This document shows, piece after piece, positions 11,780 through 13,529 of a stretch of DNA of 13,529 nt. The number at the start of each line of letters is the position of its first letter. The stretch's first letter is position 1. Source of the DNA: Candidatus Lloydbacteria bacterium RIFCSPLOWO2_02_FULL_54_12 (GTDB lineage Bacteria > Patescibacteriota > Minisyncoccia > Phycocordibacterales > UBA6899); NCBI GenBank assembly GCA_001819095.1, contig MHLS01000033.1, positions 47,543-61,071 on the forward strand. The letters are read 5' to 3'. Both the position numbers and the translations under genes were made by a program. The notes below the pieces were generated by a model, which saw only the letters and a program-made list of their open reading frames with translations, was not told the origin of the DNA and did not search any database.

Positions 11780-13529
11780 ATGACAAGCGGTCGCATAAAG
11801 GGAAGTGTCGCTGTTGCGCTTTGTGTCGCGGGATTATTCGTTGGAGGGGCGATCGCATTCGCGCAAAGCAGCGCGGCGCCCTTGGGCATCACCTTCCCCG
11901 TCCAAGACCTCGGGAATTGCGCGAGCAAAGAAGCCTGCCACGACTATTGTGAATTGGCCGAGCATATGGATGCGTGCATCGTGTTCGCAAAAGCGCACGG
12001 GCTCATGAACAAAGAAGAGGCGGATCGCTCCGAGCAGTTCAGCAGGCGGATGAAGGAGGGCAAGACGCCCGGTAACTGCACGTCTCCCGCGAGTTGTAAC
12101 GCTTACTGCGAGGATGTCACGCATCTCGACGAGTGTGTGCGTTTCGCGGAGGCGGAGGGGTTCAAGGGTGAAGAGTATGAGCGCGGCAAGAAGATCCGCA
12201 CCTATTTGAAAGAAGGAGGCACGATGCCCGGCGGCTGTACGTCGCGGCCATCCTGCGAAGCATATTGTAATAACTTTGCACACGCAGAAGAGTGTTACCA
12301 ATTCGTGGAAAGCGCAGGCCTCGGCGCCGGTGATGTGGGCGAAATGAAAATAGAAGATGGGTCGTCCCAGAAAATGACCCTTGAGAATCTGAAGCGCCTT
12401 GGCGAACTTGCACAGAAAGGAGAAACGCCGGGCGGTTGTACGAACAAGGATGCGTGCATGGCGTACTGCGAAGCGCTGGGGCACATGGAGGAATGCGTCA
12501 CGTTCGGCGAGAAGGTCGGTATTATGAAAAAAGAAGAAGTAGACCGTGCGCGGAAATTCATGAGTAAGGGCGGCCCAGGCGGTTGTACCTCGCGAGAGTC
12601 GTGCGACGCCTTCTGTAACAACTCCGCGAATCAGGAGACCTGTTTCAAATTTGCACAAGAGAACGGGCTTATTCCCGAAAAAGAGTTGGGTGAGATGAAA
12701 GAAGGATGGGTGCGTATGCGTCAGGGTCTTGAGAACGCACCGGCGGAAGTGGCGGAGTGCCTCGCCTCGACCTTGGGTGCGAACGTCATCGAGAACATTC
12801 AGTCGGGGAAGCTCGTTCCGGGTCCCGATATCGGCGAACGCGTGCGCGGTTGCTTCGAGAAGTTCGGTGCCGACCATCGGCCGCAGGAGCTCTTCTTTGA
12901 GGCACCCGCGGAAGTTCAGGCATGTCTCAAAGAGAAGTTCGGCGAGACATATGAGGGGATCAGATCGGGGAAGGTTGATCCGACGCCGGAGATGGCCGAC
13001 ACGTTCCGCGTGTGCTTCCAGCAAGTGGAGTTCGAGCGGAGCAACGGCTGGGGTGTTTCGGGGGAAATGCGGGAAGGTGGTATGATGCCGCCGAACGAGC
13101 GGAGACTGGAGAGTTTCTTGCGCAGTGCGCCGCCGGAGATAGAAACATGTCTTAAAGAAAAACTTGGTGAGCGGTTCGAAGGCATAGAACGGGGGGAGAT
13201 CATGCCTGGTCCCGAGATGGGTGAGGCGATGCGCGCATGCTTCGAGAGTTTCAGGCCCGCGCAAGAGGGGGGATACGAATATCCGCCGACAGGGGAGTTT
13301 CCACAGGGAATGACGCCGCCGAATTCGGGACTAGAGGCAAGGCCGATTGCGCCGACGACGCTTCCGGTCGGTATGCCGCCTCCCCCTTCGCCCGAGGCAC
13401 AAATGATGAATTTCATGGGTCAATTTCCTTCGCAGACGGCGATGTGCATCAGGGAGAAGCTCGGCGAAGAGGGATTTGTGAAGATCGCAATGGAAGGAAG
13501 GACACCCGAACTGGAGTCGGCGATCCGTA
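11780..13529 (+). CDS. secreted Cys-repeat protein, 3' end outside window
   Basis: 583 codons, open to the window edge. Residues 1-28 are a signal peptide (R5/K7, hydrophobic 9-26, cut after A-F-A). Residues 47-288 hold five repeats with identical cysteine spacing C-x5-C-x3-C-x8-C, starting at C47, C100, C153, C220 and C269; the usual pattern is C-T-S-x3-C-x-A-Y-C followed by E/N-rich sequence, E-E-C and a helix F-A-E. A second module follows four times: C-L-K-E-K-L-G-x5-G-I-x2-G-x3-P-G-P-E-M-x6-R-x-C-F, with Cys at 327/358, 382/412, 457/487 and 556/(cut off). A Pro-rich linker (about 500-550) precedes the fourth. Even numbers of Cys and export suggest disulfide-bonded small domains on the outside. 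I do not recognise a named family; binding, adhesion or metal roles are all possible. The start at ATG 11780 is fixed by the signal peptide. Confidence 0.85.
   Translation, partial: MTSGRIKGSVAVALCVAGLFVGGAIAFAQSSAAPLGITFPVQDLGNCASKEACHDYCELAEHMDACIVFAKAHGLMNKEEADRSEQFSRRMKEGKTPGNCTSPASCNAYCEDVTHLDECVRFAEAEGFKGEEYERGKKIRTYLKEGGTMPGGCTSRPSCEAYCNNFAHAEECYQFVESAGLGAGDVGEMKIEDGSSQKMTLENLKRLGELAQKGETPGGCTNKDACMAYCEALGHMEECVTFGEKVGIMKKEEVDRARKFMSKGGPGGCTSRESCDAFCNNSANQETCFKFAQENGLIPEKELGEMKEGWVRMRQGLENAPAEVAECLASTLGANVIENIQSGKLVPGPDIGERVRGCFEKFGADHRPQELFFEAPAEVQACLKEKFGETYEGIRSGKVDPTPEMADTFRVCFQQVEFERSNGWGVSGEMREGGMMPPNERRLESFLRSAPPEIETCLKEKLGERFEGIERGEIMPGPEMGEAMRACFESFRPAQEGGYEYPPTGEFPQGMTPPNSGLEARPIAPTTLPVGMPPPPSPEAQMMNFMGQFPSQTAMCIREKLGEEGFVKIAMEGRTPELESAIR

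Noticed and set aside
11834..13264. Long open frame on the minus strand (476 codons)
   Set aside because: It is antisense to the Cys-repeat gene, whose plus-strand frame has a signal peptide and exact repeats. The minus frame has no recognisable domain and is a by-product of base composition.
1..13529. tRNA, rRNA, CRISPR arrays, insertion sequences, prophage genes
   Set aside because: None seen on either strand; intergenic stretches are all about 150 bases or less and hold only promoters and hairpins.

Overview
The window most likely comes from a Candidate Phyla Radiation (Patescibacteria) genome, probably Parcubacteria. This rests on gene content and style: very compact packing, short leaders without Shine-Dalgarno (SD) sequences, small hypothetical proteins of the kind common in that group (an NP-x-x/NPF-tailed membrane protein and a secreted Cys-repeat protein), and long A/T-ended hairpins between genes. 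TGA is used as a stop (607-609 and 5507-5509), so this is the standard bacterial code and not the recoded Gracilibacteria/Absconditabacteria code. The lineage is an inference; there is no rRNA or marker gene here.

Left part (1-6241, all plus strand): the 3' end of a CopA-type Cu+ ATPase, a complete MgtA-like P-type ATPase, a Com-like zinc-ribbon protein closed by a strong terminator, an FMN-binding split-barrel protein, an AniA-type copper nitrite reductase (nirK) with an unusual His-rich insertion, and a DoxX membrane protein. A Cu+ pump near an extracytoplasmic copper enzyme suggests a copper/nitrite module.

Middle part (6254-11308, mostly minus strand): a compact [NiFe]-hydrogenase locus. 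One minus-strand operon runs small subunit, large subunit, HoxN/NixA-type nickel permease. Convergent with it is the gene for the maturation endopeptidase. Divergent from the peptidase is a second minus-strand unit, an EamA permease followed by a DUF6390 protein. The C-terminal half of the DUF6390 protein looks like the HypC maturation chaperone. No diaphorase, ferredoxin or HypABDEF gene lies in the window, and the small subunit has just four cysteines, enough for one Fe-S cluster.

Right part (11454-13529, plus strand): a small single-pass membrane protein, then a large secreted protein that runs off the end. The latter is built from five exact C-x5-C-x3-C-x8-C repeats followed by four copies of a different two-Cys module. 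It is the least explained gene in the window.

Between genes there are two recurring signals. First, TATAAT/TATACT -10 boxes sit only a few bases before start codons (684, 7936, 8088), which points to leaderless transcripts for first genes. Internal operon genes (6982, 9502) instead have SD sequences overlapping the upstream stop region. Second, a family of related stem-loops lies at 3540-3586, 5535-5586 and 7981-8047, two of them homologous with compensatory base changes. No tRNA, rRNA, CRISPR array or mobile element was seen, and no gene-free stretch exceeds about 150 bases.
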